Of a DNA stretch of 47,773 nt, positions 24,074 through 30,384 are shown in pieces. The DNA is taken from the IMG/VR virus record IMGVR_UViG_3300034980_000189, positions 1 to 47,773 of that record. One strand, given 5' to 3'. Both the position numbers and the translations under genes were made by a program. This DNA is from a virus. Under the pieces are notes generated by a model. It saw nothing but the letters and a program-made list of their open reading frames with translations. It did not search any database and was not told the DNA's origin. Position 1 is the first letter of the stretch, and the number at the start of each line of letters is the position of its first letter.

Positions 24074-24176
24074 TTAGGTCTAGCGTTATCCCTTTTACTA
24101 TCATAATCCCCTCGGTTGTCATCTATCAAAAGGGGTGTGGCTTGTTTACCTCCTTTGTCAAGCCCGCTAGACCTGA
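24074..24176 (+). ncRNA. Candidate three-way-junction RNA with an anti-Shine-Dalgarno loop
   Basis: P1 is 24074-24085 with 24165-24176: 12 bp with one G-U, core GGTCTAGCG/CGCTAGACC. P2 is 24087-24096 with 24128-24137: 10 bp, core CCCTTTT/AAAAGGG, with a 31-nt loop containing CCCCTC. P3 is GGCTTG (24139-24144) with CAAGCC (24159-24164). Its 14-nt loop displays ACCTCCTTT (24148-24156), complementary to the AAAGGAG-type ribosome-binding sites of this phage and identical to the 16S rRNA 3'-end core. No promoter is obvious just upstream, so it may be processed from the early mRNA. This is inferred from pairing only. Confidence 0.45.
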
Positions 24177-24198
24177 AATTAAACCTGAATTAACAAAA

Positions 24199-24230
24199 GC
24201 TAGCACGACGCCACATTTGCTGGGGCGCTA
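24199..24230 (+). repeat. Hairpin enclosing a 19-nt word shared with the main tail-fibre gene
   Basis: CTAGC (24200-24204) and GCTAG (24226-24230) flank a loop in which 24208-24226 (ACGCCACATTTGCTGGGGC) is identical to 10370-10388 in the 1,390-aa fibre gene, on the same strand. In the fibre this encodes the recurrent ATFAG motif. Here no long frame covers it. Confidence 0.5.
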
Positions 24231-24252
24231 GTACCAACTCCGACATTACCAC

Positions 24253-24459
24253 ATGAGTAAAAAAAAAGAACATTATCACGCGATAAAGAAAGAAATATTG
24301 CACGAAATCATAGATAATTTTTTAAGGGGGAAGGGAATAGATAGCGCGAAAAGTGTAATGTACCTTACAACTGATATTTTAAACGCGCTACATAATATCG
24401 AAGATAAAATTAATAAAAATAATTATTTAGAAAGTATAAGTAATAACGATATAAGTTAA
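24253..24459 (+). CDS. Small helical protein, last gene of right-going early arm, 68 aa
   Basis: ATG 24253 has no SD. The product is Lys/Asn-rich and helical (HYHAIKKEILHEIIDNFLRG, then DSAKSVMYLTTDILNALHN). It is followed by about 80 bp with a short hairpin (AGTAAT/ATTACT) and the bidirectional terminator. Amino-acid composition looks coding, but the missing RBS lowers confidence. Confidence 0.5.
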   Translation: MSKKKEHYHAIKKEILHEIIDNFLRGKGIDSAKSVMYLTTDILNALHNIEDKINKNNYLESISNNDIS

Positions 24460-24539
24460 AGCGCTACTTTTTGGTGTATTGTGTGTATTAAGTAGTGTTT
24501 TGATTGGTGTGAGAAGTAATCTCATAAATTACTACCAAG

Positions 24540-24579
24540 AAAAATGGGGTGCTAGGATTGCCTAGCTCCCCATTTTTTT
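24540..24579. terminator. Bidirectional intrinsic terminator between convergent early arms
   Basis: AAAAATGGGG (24540-24549), T, GCTAGG (24551-24556), loop ATTG, CCTAGC (24561-24566), T, CCCCATTTTT (24568-24577). The stem is 16 bp with a single T-T mismatch and T or A runs on both flanks, so it can stop transcription arriving from either side. It lies exactly between the + early genes and the last - strand gene. Confidence 0.92.
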
Positions 24580-24593
24580 GTGTGGAAGGGGCG

Positions 24594-24824
24594 CTAGGCT
24601 TCTGCCTTACCCTTGTCGGAGTCGGATTGCAACTTAGCAAAAGCCTCAACTATTGCCTCGGTCTTATCCAAGGTAAAAGCTACTCCTTTTTTTGTGGGAA
24701 CTAAATCCCCGCTAGCTTTGTCTTCCGTCCACAGTCTAATCTGTCCGAATGTGTTGCCATTAACAATATCCTTGCTAATTTTGATTACGGATTTATTGCC
24801 CGACTTTATTTCTGCATATATCAT
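24594..24824 (-). CDS. PC4/p15-like ssDNA-binding protein, 76 aa
   Basis: The start is taken at ATG 24824 with AAAGGAG about 12 nt upstream. A longer frame would overlap the previous gene. The C-terminal part, GQIRLWTEDKASGDLVPTKK then GVAFTLDKTEAIVEAF, matches the transcriptional coactivator PC4/p15 domain ('IR.w..d..G.l.PTkKGv.l...'). Phage and bacterial relatives bind ssDNA and may affect replication or transcription. It is the last gene of the left-going arm, just before the shared terminator. The protein is slightly short but covers the whole domain. Confidence 0.8.
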   Translation of the reverse strand: MIYAEIKSGNKSVIKISKDIVNGNTFGQIRLWTEDKASGDLVPTKKGVAFTLDKTEAIVEAFAKLQSDSDKGKAEA

Positions 24825-24849
24825 TTTTATAATATGCTCCTTTCTTATC

Positions 24850-25344
24850 TTAGTTAAGTTTAAACTTATCAAGTTGATTGTATTCGCCTTCTAGCGAGAT
24901 AGCAAAGCCATCTAGCGACTTCATTAGGTCTTCGGAGTCCACATTTCCTAGCATAGCCTTATCTTTTATAAGTTCAGCCATTTTCTCCGCCCTACGTCTT
25001 ATGTTTTTTACACGCTCACACAATCCGCTATACTCTTCGCACCGCACACTATCAACAGATTCCCAACCTCTAACTAGCTTGTCTAGTCGTACGCTTGGGA
25101 TTGAATCGCTACGATAGTGATTAGTTTCTAGTTGCTTTTTCATCTCGCCTATTAGAGCGACTTCAAGCAAGTCCAAAGATAGCGCGGTAGCTTTATTCCC
25201 TTTTACATACTCAAGGAATCTTGTGCCTTTATCTCTGTATGGGTCGGTAAACTTCTTGTCGCAAAGCCTATTAACCCTAGTCTGAAACTCAGACAAGCGC
25301 TCATCTACTTTATTAGAGAAATACTTTCTCTGTTGTTGGTTCAT
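24850..25344 (-). CDS. Unknown early protein, 164 aa
   Basis: It has the RBS AAAGGAG. The charged helical protein begins MNQQQRKYFSNKVDERLSEF and has a basic patch (ERVKNIRRRAEKMAELI) in the C-terminal half. No motif is recognised. It is separated from the PC4-like start by only 25 bp and so is in the same transcript. Confidence 0.72.
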   Translation of the reverse strand: MNQQQRKYFSNKVDERLSEFQTRVNRLCDKKFTDPYRDKGTRFLEYVKGNKATALSLDLLEVALIGEMKKQLETNHYRSDSIPSVRLDKLVRGWESVDSVRCEEYSGLCERVKNIRRRAEKMAELIKDKAMLGNVDSEDLMKSLDGFAISLEGEYNQLDKFKLN

Positions 25345-25372
25345 GATAACTCCTTTATTTAGTTAAGTTTTA

Positions 25373-25840
25373 CTACCAACTCGCATGGTAGTAGTATTCC
25401 GCACCGCCCTGTTCGGCAATAAGTTTCCCTATTAACTCAAGGGTATATCTACAATCCTCAAAATAACCTTCGTCATAGTTTTGCCCACCGAAAAAGAACC
25501 CTTCCGATGTCGGCAAGGCATCTTCGGGCTTAGTTTTTCCCCCTAGCACATCTCTGATGGTGCTAGCTAGCTTTGTTAAGTCGTCTTTTGAGACATACAA
25601 GTCTCTACAATCATCGACTCCCTCTGCTGAACAATTTTCTATGAACCACCTGTGAATATGGTTAGCTTTTCTCCAATATCCAACCTCCTCTGTAATATAG
25701 CCTATTCTTTCTAGCTTTATTTTGTTCTTATCGACGAAATCGCCACCTATATTTAGGTTATGTCCTTCGTCGTGCCAATCTTTTCCTCGATATTGACCGC
25801 CATAATAGTGCTTTTTGACCATATACATATCTAATCCCAT
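25373..25840 (-). CDS. Conserved-type phage protein beginning MGLDMY, 155 aa
   Basis: It has the RBS AAAAGGAG. The N-terminus MGLDMYMVKKHYYGG, the following VGYWRKANHIHRWF block and the C-terminal half with GFFFGGQNYDEGYFEDCRYT are the hallmarks of a widespread phage hypothetical family ('MGLDMYL...GYWRKAN.IH.WF'). The biochemical function is unknown. It is rich in Tyr, Trp, His and Gly. It sits in the left-going early arm. Confidence 0.8.
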   Translation of the reverse strand: MGLDMYMVKKHYYGGQYRGKDWHDEGHNLNIGGDFVDKNKIKLERIGYITEEVGYWRKANHIHRWFIENCSAEGVDDCRDLYVSKDDLTKLASTIRDVLGGKTKPEDALPTSEGFFFGGQNYDEGYFEDCRYTLELIGKLIAEQGGAEYYYHASW

Positions 25841-25887
25841 GACTACACTCCTTTTATTATTTAAGTTTTATGTTAGGCTCAATAGTT

Positions 25888-26024
25888 TTATTTGTCTGCG
25901 TTCTCCACCTCGTGAGATACGTCCACTTTAATGCTATCGAGCCTATCTGAACTAAAAAAGTCGGGCAAAAGAGAAAAAACAAAAACTCTTTTACCCTCGC
26001 CATCAAAAAAAACCTAGAAACCAT
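25888..26024 (-). pseudogene. Possible frameshifted small gene at an 8-T run
   Basis: On the - strand an ATG (26024) reads MVSRFF into a run of eight T (26005-26012). Shifting frame by one there gives a protein-like continuation (FDGEGKRVFVFSLLPDFFSS and on to HEVENADK, stop 25888-25890). Without the shift a different 49-codon frame follows. There is no SD before this ATG. It could be a decayed gene, a slippage site, a sequencing error in the homopolymer, or chance. Confidence 0.22.
25963..25996 (-). other. Terminator-like hairpin in the 214-bp gap 25841-26054
   Basis: GGGCAAAAGAG (25963-25973) pairs with CTCTTTTACCC (25986-25996), 10 of 11 positions, loop 12 nt. Read on the - strand it is followed by GACTTTTTT, so it could act as an attenuator between the 106-aa and 155-aa genes. 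It overlaps the possible frameshifted gene. Confidence 0.4.
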
Positions 26025-26054
26025 ACTAGGACAACAAATTGATGACTAAAATTC

Positions 26055-26375
26055 TCACTCACAAATCTCCTTTACCGATTTTAATGTTTTTTTAGATAAA
26101 TTCAAAACATTTTTCAATTCTTTTTCTTCACTAAATATGAACTCCTTGATTTCATTATCTACGGAAACTAAACTCTGAAAAATAGAGGATAATTCGGGGT
26201 TTTCGCTCACTTCTTTTAATGACATCCTGTCCATACTGCCCTTCATTGATGTGATTGAGCATGATATATTAAATACCATGTCGCCAAACCTAGCAACTGT
26301 CTCTGCTAGCATCTTCGCTTGGTCTGATATGCCACTCAATTCACTAAGCAATTCTTTTGGTGCGGTTTTTGACAT
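26055..26375 (-). CDS. Unknown helical protein, 106 aa
   Basis: It has the RBS AGGAG (GAACAGGAGAAAGAAGATG). The protein is mostly helical, Ser/Leu/Lys/Glu-rich and coiled-coil-like (KELLSELSGISDQAKMLAE at the N-terminus; EEKELKNVLNLSKKTLKSVK at the C-terminus). No family is recognised. The start lies within the 3' end of a small upstream ORF. Confidence 0.68.
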   Translation of the reverse strand: MSKTAPKELLSELSGISDQAKMLAETVARFGDMVFNISCSITSMKGSMDRMSLKEVSENPELSSIFQSLVSVDNEIKEFIFSEEKELKNVLNLSKKTLKSVKEICE

Positions 26376-26481
26376 CTTCTTTCTCCTGTTCTGTTTTAAT
26401 GCCCTTTAGAGGAAACTTTTTTCTATGAGTTTTCTTTTTTAGGGCGCTTTTCTTGTTACTAAAATGCGACTTCCAATTCAC
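26344..26481 (-). CDS. Small basic protein, 45 aa, GTG start
   Basis: GTG (26481-26479) follows GGAGAGG and lies 1 nt after the stop of the 174-aa gene. The frame ends TAG (26344-26346), overlapping the next gene start by 32 bp. The product is Lys-rich (SNKKSALKKKTHRKKFPLKG) and looks like a small nucleic-acid-binding or ribosomal-type peptide. Coupling and a good RBS support it; it is short. Confidence 0.5.
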   Translation of the reverse strand: MNWKSHFSNKKSALKKKTHRKKFPLKGIKTEQEKEDVKNRTKRIA

Positions 26482-26482
26482 G

Positions 26483-27007
26483 CTAGCCCTCTCCTATAAT
26501 ATCATCTAGGCTCAAGTTAGAATCTTTCATCAATTTCTTAACCGCCTTACCAACATCTTTATTGTCGGCAAACTTGCCATCGGTCTTTTCTATCTTGCTA
26601 ATAATATCCTCAGCCATGCTTTTCATCTTATCGTCTAGCGCCTTTTGGTCATATTCACGCTTGGTAATTTGCACTCCATACCCGCCTTTTCCGTTGCTTT
26701 CCCTAAACTCAGTAATCACAAAGCTATGTTCCCTGTCGAGACAACCCGACTCCTCTGCTAGCGCATCAATATGTGCTTGCCAACCCACTCCGCTAGGCTT
26801 AGTTCCCGCAGTTTTAAAGATAAAATCTTTCAACTGCATCACAAAAAACCCGAAAATTCTAACTTTTGCATCCAAGTTGTCCTCTTGGCTTATTGAATTA
26901 CACACTATCGAAGTAAAGTGTGTCATAATTACCGCAAAGCCTTCTCTTGCTTTTTCTGTGTCGCAAATCTCTGACACTCTAGGGATATTGTCTAAAATTG
27001 AAGTCAT
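26483..27007 (-). CDS. Unknown early protein, 174 aa
   Basis: It has the RBS AAGGAGTGGAATTATG. The N-terminal 60 residues are mixed helix (EKAREGFAVIMTHFTSIVCN). The middle has GVGWQAHIDALAEESGCLDR and FRESNGKGGYGVQITKREYD. The C-terminus is a charged helix ending LSLDDIIGEG. No known domain is recognised. It belongs to the left-going arm. Confidence 0.72.
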   Translation of the reverse strand: MTSILDNIPRVSEICDTEKAREGFAVIMTHFTSIVCNSISQEDNLDAKVRIFGFFVMQLKDFIFKTAGTKPSGVGWQAHIDALAEESGCLDREHSFVITEFRESNGKGGYGVQITKREYDQKALDDKMKSMAEDIISKIEKTDGKFADNKDVGKAVKKLMKDSNLSLDDIIGEG

Positions 27008-27039
27008 AATTCCACTCCTTGTTGGTTTCCGTTTGTTTT

Positions 27040-27078
27040 ATTATTTATATCTATACTTCGTATAGAGATATAAATAAT
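27040..27078 (-). other. Strong A+T-rich hairpin in leader of the 174-aa gene
   Basis: ATTATTTATAT plus CTATAC (27040-27056) pairs with GTATAG (27060-27065) and ATATAAATAAT (27068-27078): 17 bp, 2-nt bulge, 3-nt loop. A second perfect palindrome, TAATTAAA-GT-TTTAATTA (27075-27092), overlaps it. There is no G+C-rich stem plus U-run, so this is more likely an RNA-stability or protein-binding element than a terminator. Confidence 0.6.
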
Positions 27079-27089
27079 TAAAGTTTTAA

Positions 27090-27413
27090 TTACTCGCTTG
27101 CGCCAATCCACCCTTCTTCTTCTTCGTCATAAAAGCTTTTTGGGTCTAATTCGTCTCTAATTATGTCGCTGATAGCGACATCTGAAAGGTTAAAGCACCA
27201 TTCACACACATAAGTCTTTCCTTGTAGTCCGCATGAATCTATGAATCTATAATCCCTACTCTTGACCTCGTGTTTTCTGCAAATTTCACACCCCCATTTC
27301 ATTTTTTTAGCCACTACCCCACCTTCATCTTTAATTATTGACATAATAAGCCCTATGCCTACAACGGCAATAATTAGAATTAATCCGAATAAATGATTAT
27401 TACATATATCCAT
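27090..27413 (-). CDS. Membrane-anchored zinc-ribbon protein, 107 aa
   Basis: The start ATG (27413) overlaps the stop of the upstream 58-aa gene (TAATG). TM is at residues 8-27 (LFGLILIIAVVGIGLIMSII). Then comes a treble-clef/ribbon-like region with CEICRKHEV and YVCEWCFN (two CxxC pairs) and an acidic tail (EEEEGWIGASE). A cytosolic zinc domain tethered to the membrane is unusual. If the ATG at codon 38 were used instead, the TM would be lost. The RBS and coupling favour the longer form. Confidence 0.65.
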   Translation of the reverse strand: MDICNNHLFGLILIIAVVGIGLIMSIIKDEGGVVAKKMKWGCEICRKHEVKSRDYRFIDSCGLQGKTYVCEWCFNLSDVAISDIIRDELDPKSFYDEEEEGWIGASE

Positions 27414-27589
27414 TACTTCTCCTTTTTATTTTTTAGGTATTCAAACACCCCATCGTACTCTGTGTAGATGTCTCTATCCTGTTGTTCCCAATGTTCTTTT
27501 ACTTCTTTTAATAACCACTCTATTTCATCAATAGGCTCATCACTTTCGTGATAAATCCATTTAGCTATTCTTTCATAATCATCATCCAT
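27413..27589 (-). CDS. Small acidic protein, 58 aa
   Basis: ATG 27589 follows GAGAGGTGGAGTG, a good SD, and the stop overlaps the next start. The product begins MDDDYERIAKWIYHE, is helical and acidic (DEIEWLLKEVKEHWEQQD), and ends EYLKNKKEK. Composition and coupling make it a real gene. Function unknown. Confidence 0.7.
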   Translation of the reverse strand: MDDDYERIAKWIYHESDEPIDEIEWLLKEVKEHWEQQDRDIYTEYDGVFEYLKNKKEK

Positions 27590-27631
27590 CACTCCACCTC
27601 TCTTTCTTATTCGTTTATGCGTTCATCATAT

Positions 27632-27709
27632 ACCGACGCTAGGGTTACGCGCTCGGCTTGCTCTAAAACTTAAATGCAGTTTTAGAGACTTGTTTACTTT
27701 CATGTCGGT
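27632..27709. other. Structured gap upstream of the VWA-like gene end
   Basis: In the 139-bp gap 27590-27728, CTCTAAAACT (27661-27670) and AGTTTTAGAG (27678-27687) form a perfect 10-bp hairpin with a 7-nt loop, enclosed by ACCGAC (27632-27637) and GTCGGT (27704-27709). It follows the - strand VWA-like gene. It may separate transcripts, but neither strand shows a convincing U-run. Confidence 0.5.
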
Positions 27710-27728
27710 TAAGTCTATGCTAGCACCC

Positions 27729-28607
27729 TCAACCCCTTTGCCACGCTTGGACTTCCACCAAGTCTGTTATTACACCCTCGAAAAAGTCCATCTGCTTTTG
27801 GTCGTCGTTCACATCACTTTGCTCGATGACGTAGTTTAAGTTTAGGTGTTGCTTTAGTCCATCATGCATCTTATCTTGGTAGCCTTGACAGTTACTAATC
27901 TCTAGTTCATCTCCTACCCCAAACTCCCAATCTCTCAATAATCCTTGCAATCCCATGCTTAGAAGTCGTTGTATATCTAGCCTCTCACCCGCGCCCTTGA
28001 ATTTTATAGCCGAGCATATCTGAGAATAGTTACGCTTTCCTCTGTAACCTCGGCAATTCACTCCGATAACCTCTGTCGCGAAGCCTAGTTTAGTTAGCAT
28101 GTCGGTTAAGACCGCTAGCACCGAGACAAGTTTTGCGAAATTCCTCTCGTTATTTGAGCATGACAGTCCAAAGTTCATACCAATTCGTATGTTTTTTGCT
28201 TTCTTGTTACGCTTATGGGTTATCCAAGTGTTATCCGCGCCTCCAAGATAGCGGTCTATGTCTATCTCATCTCCCTCGTCCATGAACCTTCTTGTCCTCA
28301 TACAAGACAAGCCTTGCTGATAAAACTTCGAGACATTGAGGCTACTCTCAATAGAAGTGCGCATCTTTTGATAACTGTCCAGCATCATCTTGCTAGCTTT
28401 ACCCATTTTTAGAGCGTTATAATGCTCTCTTTTCGTCGGGAAAGCTAACCCATACCGCCACTTGTTTTTATGCGAGCCACTTTTATCTTTAGTCTTATGG
28501 TAAAGCCACCCATTTTCGGTAATGACATCGAAGTAGTCATATAGGTTAGCGAACTCCATATAAGCGTAATGATTATCGTCGAGCGTTATTTCTGTATGTT
28601 GTCTCAT
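27729..28607 (-). CDS. Probable VWA-like partner of the MoxR ATPase, 292 aa
   Basis: It overlaps the MoxR gene by 4 bp (ATGA), so the two are co-translated. The N-terminal half is rich in Tyr, His and Lys (ITENGWLYHKTKDKSGSHKN). The C-terminal half, IRIGMNFGLSCSNNERNFAK then LVSVLAVLTDMLTKLGFATE, follows the VWA pattern with a degenerate metal site: Asn in place of the first Asp of D-x-S-x-S. MoxR ATPases normally work with VWA proteins in metal-centre insertion or complex remodelling. The assignment rests mainly on gene order and this weak pattern. Confidence 0.6.
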   Translation of the reverse strand: MRQHTEITLDDNHYAYMEFANLYDYFDVITENGWLYHKTKDKSGSHKNKWRYGLAFPTKREHYNALKMGKASKMMLDSYQKMRTSIESSLNVSKFYQQGLSCMRTRRFMDEGDEIDIDRYLGGADNTWITHKRNKKAKNIRIGMNFGLSCSNNERNFAKLVSVLAVLTDMLTKLGFATEVIGVNCRGYRGKRNYSQICSAIKFKGAGERLDIQRLLSMGLQGLLRDWEFGVGDELEISNCQGYQDKMHDGLKQHLNLNYVIEQSDVNDDQKQMDFFEGVITDLVEVQAWQRG

Positions 28608-29821
28608 GCATAACTCCTTAACATTCTATCCCAATTCAATTTACCTTTTTCTTCGTCGGTAAAATCGGTGCATATTCGTTCCAAAAACCAAGGCTTACTC
28701 TTGCCCGCCTCTGCCCAAACATGAGCATCGTAGAATCGTCTCGTCGAAACGAAACGTCTATCTAAGCTAGCTTTTTTAAGCTCTGCCCTTAAATCCCATA
28801 ACATGCTCGCCCAATCAACATACACTCCGACGAGTTGTCTCTCAAGATTCCTGTCATAATCTACCCATATTTTAACATCTCCAAACCTGTCCAACTTAGC
28901 ACCATCTTGTTGCATCCTTCCCGAATATGAGAAATCCATTCCATCGCCCCATGTATTAGCTACCTCGGCATGGTAGTAGTGGTCATGTTTGAAAGCCATA
29001 GGGTCATCGGTTCTATTAGGGAGCGCAATAAAGCCTTGATTGTCGGTCATGGCATGAGTAATAAGGGCAACATTAGGGTCAAACCCATCAGACTCGTCGA
29101 ACAAATTAAGACCACCATTCTCAAACTTGTCCACCACTAGACCCTCATGGTAGTCTCCATTAGCATCCATCTTACCTAGCAACTGCGCCTCTGAGAGTCC
29201 GCCACTACAAGCAATATATTGCATTGAGGTCGAAGGGTCAAATCGGTGGTTTTTTGCTATGCCCTTCCAAGCATCTTTAATGAGGGTTGATTTACCCGTA
29301 CCTGCGGGGCCAACTAACAACACCTTCTGTTTGTAGTGCAAACATTCAAAAACGTCGTTAAGTTTTTCATGGGTTACCTTATCACTCGTCTCAATAACGG
29401 GCTTATCCTTGACGTTTATAATAATCGGTTTCCTTAGCGTGCTAATTCGCTCATCAACTTTTTCTATTAAACCATCGGATAATCCCACCATTTCTAGCGA
29501 GAGGCTTTCCTTGGTAGTTTTGATAGCCTTATTAATCGTGTCCTTGACCTCGTTACCCAATGATGACTTGATATGTTTTATAAGCACACCTTCTAGTGAG
29601 TCGGAAGTCAAGGGTTTATTCTCGCTAGGTTTGGGTTGATTTTCACTTGGTCTGTGTTCGTCGTTTGGAAGTGTTCCATTGACTAGGAACTGAATCCGTT
29701 GCTCATTAACACAAGTTTGTACCCATGATGAGAGCATATTTAACTCTCTGCATTTTCGAATACAATGCCTTTTTAGATAGGACGTTGGTTTATCTCGTAA
29801 TTCGTTTATTTTGTAGTCCAA
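28604..29821 (-). CDS. MoxR-type AAA+ ATPase, 405 aa, TTG start
   Basis: It starts with TTG, 7 nt after AAAAGGAG. Residues 1-130 form an N-terminal extension with a Pro/Ser/Asn-rich linker. The AAA+ core has Walker A GPAGTGKST (171-179), Walker B LNLFDE (238-243), a sensor-like ANTWGDGMD segment and a DRF motif (LDRFGDV) typical of MoxR arginine-finger regions. It is expected to be a hexameric chaperone-like ATPase that remodels a partner, here the VWA-like protein from the overlapping gene. The target in infection is unknown. The 5' leader carries a strong hairpin. Confidence 0.88.
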   Translation of the reverse strand: MDYKINELRDKPTSYLKRHCIRKCRELNMLSSWVQTCVNEQRIQFLVNGTLPNDEHRPSENQPKPSENKPLTSDSLEGVLIKHIKSSLGNEVKDTINKAIKTTKESLSLEMVGLSDGLIEKVDERISTLRKPIIINVKDKPVIETSDKVTHEKLNDVFECLHYKQKVLLVGPAGTGKSTLIKDAWKGIAKNHRFDPSTSMQYIACSGGLSEAQLLGKMDANGDYHEGLVVDKFENGGLNLFDESDGFDPNVALITHAMTDNQGFIALPNRTDDPMAFKHDHYYHAEVANTWGDGMDFSYSGRMQQDGAKLDRFGDVKIWVDYDRNLERQLVGVYVDWASMLWDLRAELKKASLDRRFVSTRRFYDAHVWAEAGKSKPWFLERICTDFTDEEKGKLNWDRMLRSYA

Positions 29822-29862
29822 AATTGAACTCCTTTTCGTTTTTGGTTTCGGTTTTGTTGTGC

Positions 29863-29906
29863 TAGCCTTTTATACTTCACATTGCATTTAGAAGTATAAA
29901 ATGCTA
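29863..29906 (-). other. Hairpin in the MoxR-gene leader
   Basis: TTTTATACTTC (29868-29878) pairs with GAAGTATAAAA (29891-29901), 11 bp. After one mismatch TAGC/GCTA (29863-29866 with 29903-29906) extends it; the loop is 12 nt. It lies 42 nt upstream of the TTG start, directly after a small membrane gene. Possible roles are attenuation or mRNA processing before the MoxR operon. Confidence 0.6.
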
Positions 29907-29911
29907 ACCAT

Positions 29912-30025
29912 TTAAGATTGTAATAGTATTATTAGGAACGCTGATATACCTAAGATTATGCCTGTGCAAAACAATCCACAGAAGACTGCAAGCGCTAGCT
30001 TGTCTATTAATGTGTTTTTTCCCAC
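29912..30025 (-). CDS. Small membrane protein, 37 aa, GTG start
   Basis: GTG overlaps the previous stop as TAGTG, the same coupling arrangement as at 17411-17415. The product begins MGKNTLIDKLALAVFC and is mostly one TM helix (LFCTGIILGISAFLIILL). Short length limits confidence, but the hydrophobic pattern, coupling and clean stop support it. Confidence 0.5.
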   Translation of the reverse strand: MGKNTLIDKLALAVFCGLFCTGIILGISAFLIILLQS

Positions 30026-30384
30026 TATTTACCCCTTTCTAATTCTTCTTCTAACGATAGAACCATTCTTGCCATAAACTCCCAATAACCCTCAATTATT
30101 CTATCTTCTTGCTTTTCTGTTAATTCACTATCAACTGACCCCATAGCTTTAGCAAATTCTATAATATCACCATTACAGAATGGAATATTAATCGCTAATC
30201 CACTCAACCACTCAGCCAAAGCCTTACGCTTGCCTAATCTTTTAATATTAAAGCCATATTCTTTATTAAATCTATTAAATAGATATTCTATTTTCTCCTC
30301 TCTTGATGTCTTTTTATCAACATCTAGGCAACCAAGAATAAAATTCTTGTAATTTGCTTTATATTTTGTATGATGAAGTTTCAT
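30025..30384 (-). CDS. Unknown early protein, 119 aa
   Basis: The ATG overlaps the upstream stop (ATGA) and GGAG lies in the end of that gene. The protein is basic at the N-terminus (MKLHHTKYKANYKNFILGCL). It has a globular helical core with LGKRKALAEWLSGLAINIPF and ends in acidic coiled-coil-like helix (MVLSLEEELERGK). No known family is recognised. Confidence 0.7.
   Translation of the reverse strand: MKLHHTKYKANYKNFILGCLDVDKKTSREEKIEYLFNRFNKEYGFNIKRLGKRKALAEWLSGLAINIPFCNGDIIEFAKAMGSVDSELTEKQEDRIIEGYWEFMARMVLSLEEELERGK

Noticed and set aside
24049-24231. Open frame of 60 codons over the structured non-coding block
   Set aside because: It starts at GTG without an RBS, its product is not protein-like, and the DNA is better explained by nested stems.
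27678-27687. AGTTTTAGAG resembles the start of type II CRISPR repeats or tracrRNA pairing
   Set aside because: Single occurrence, part of a simple hairpin, no repeated units or spacers and no cas gene.
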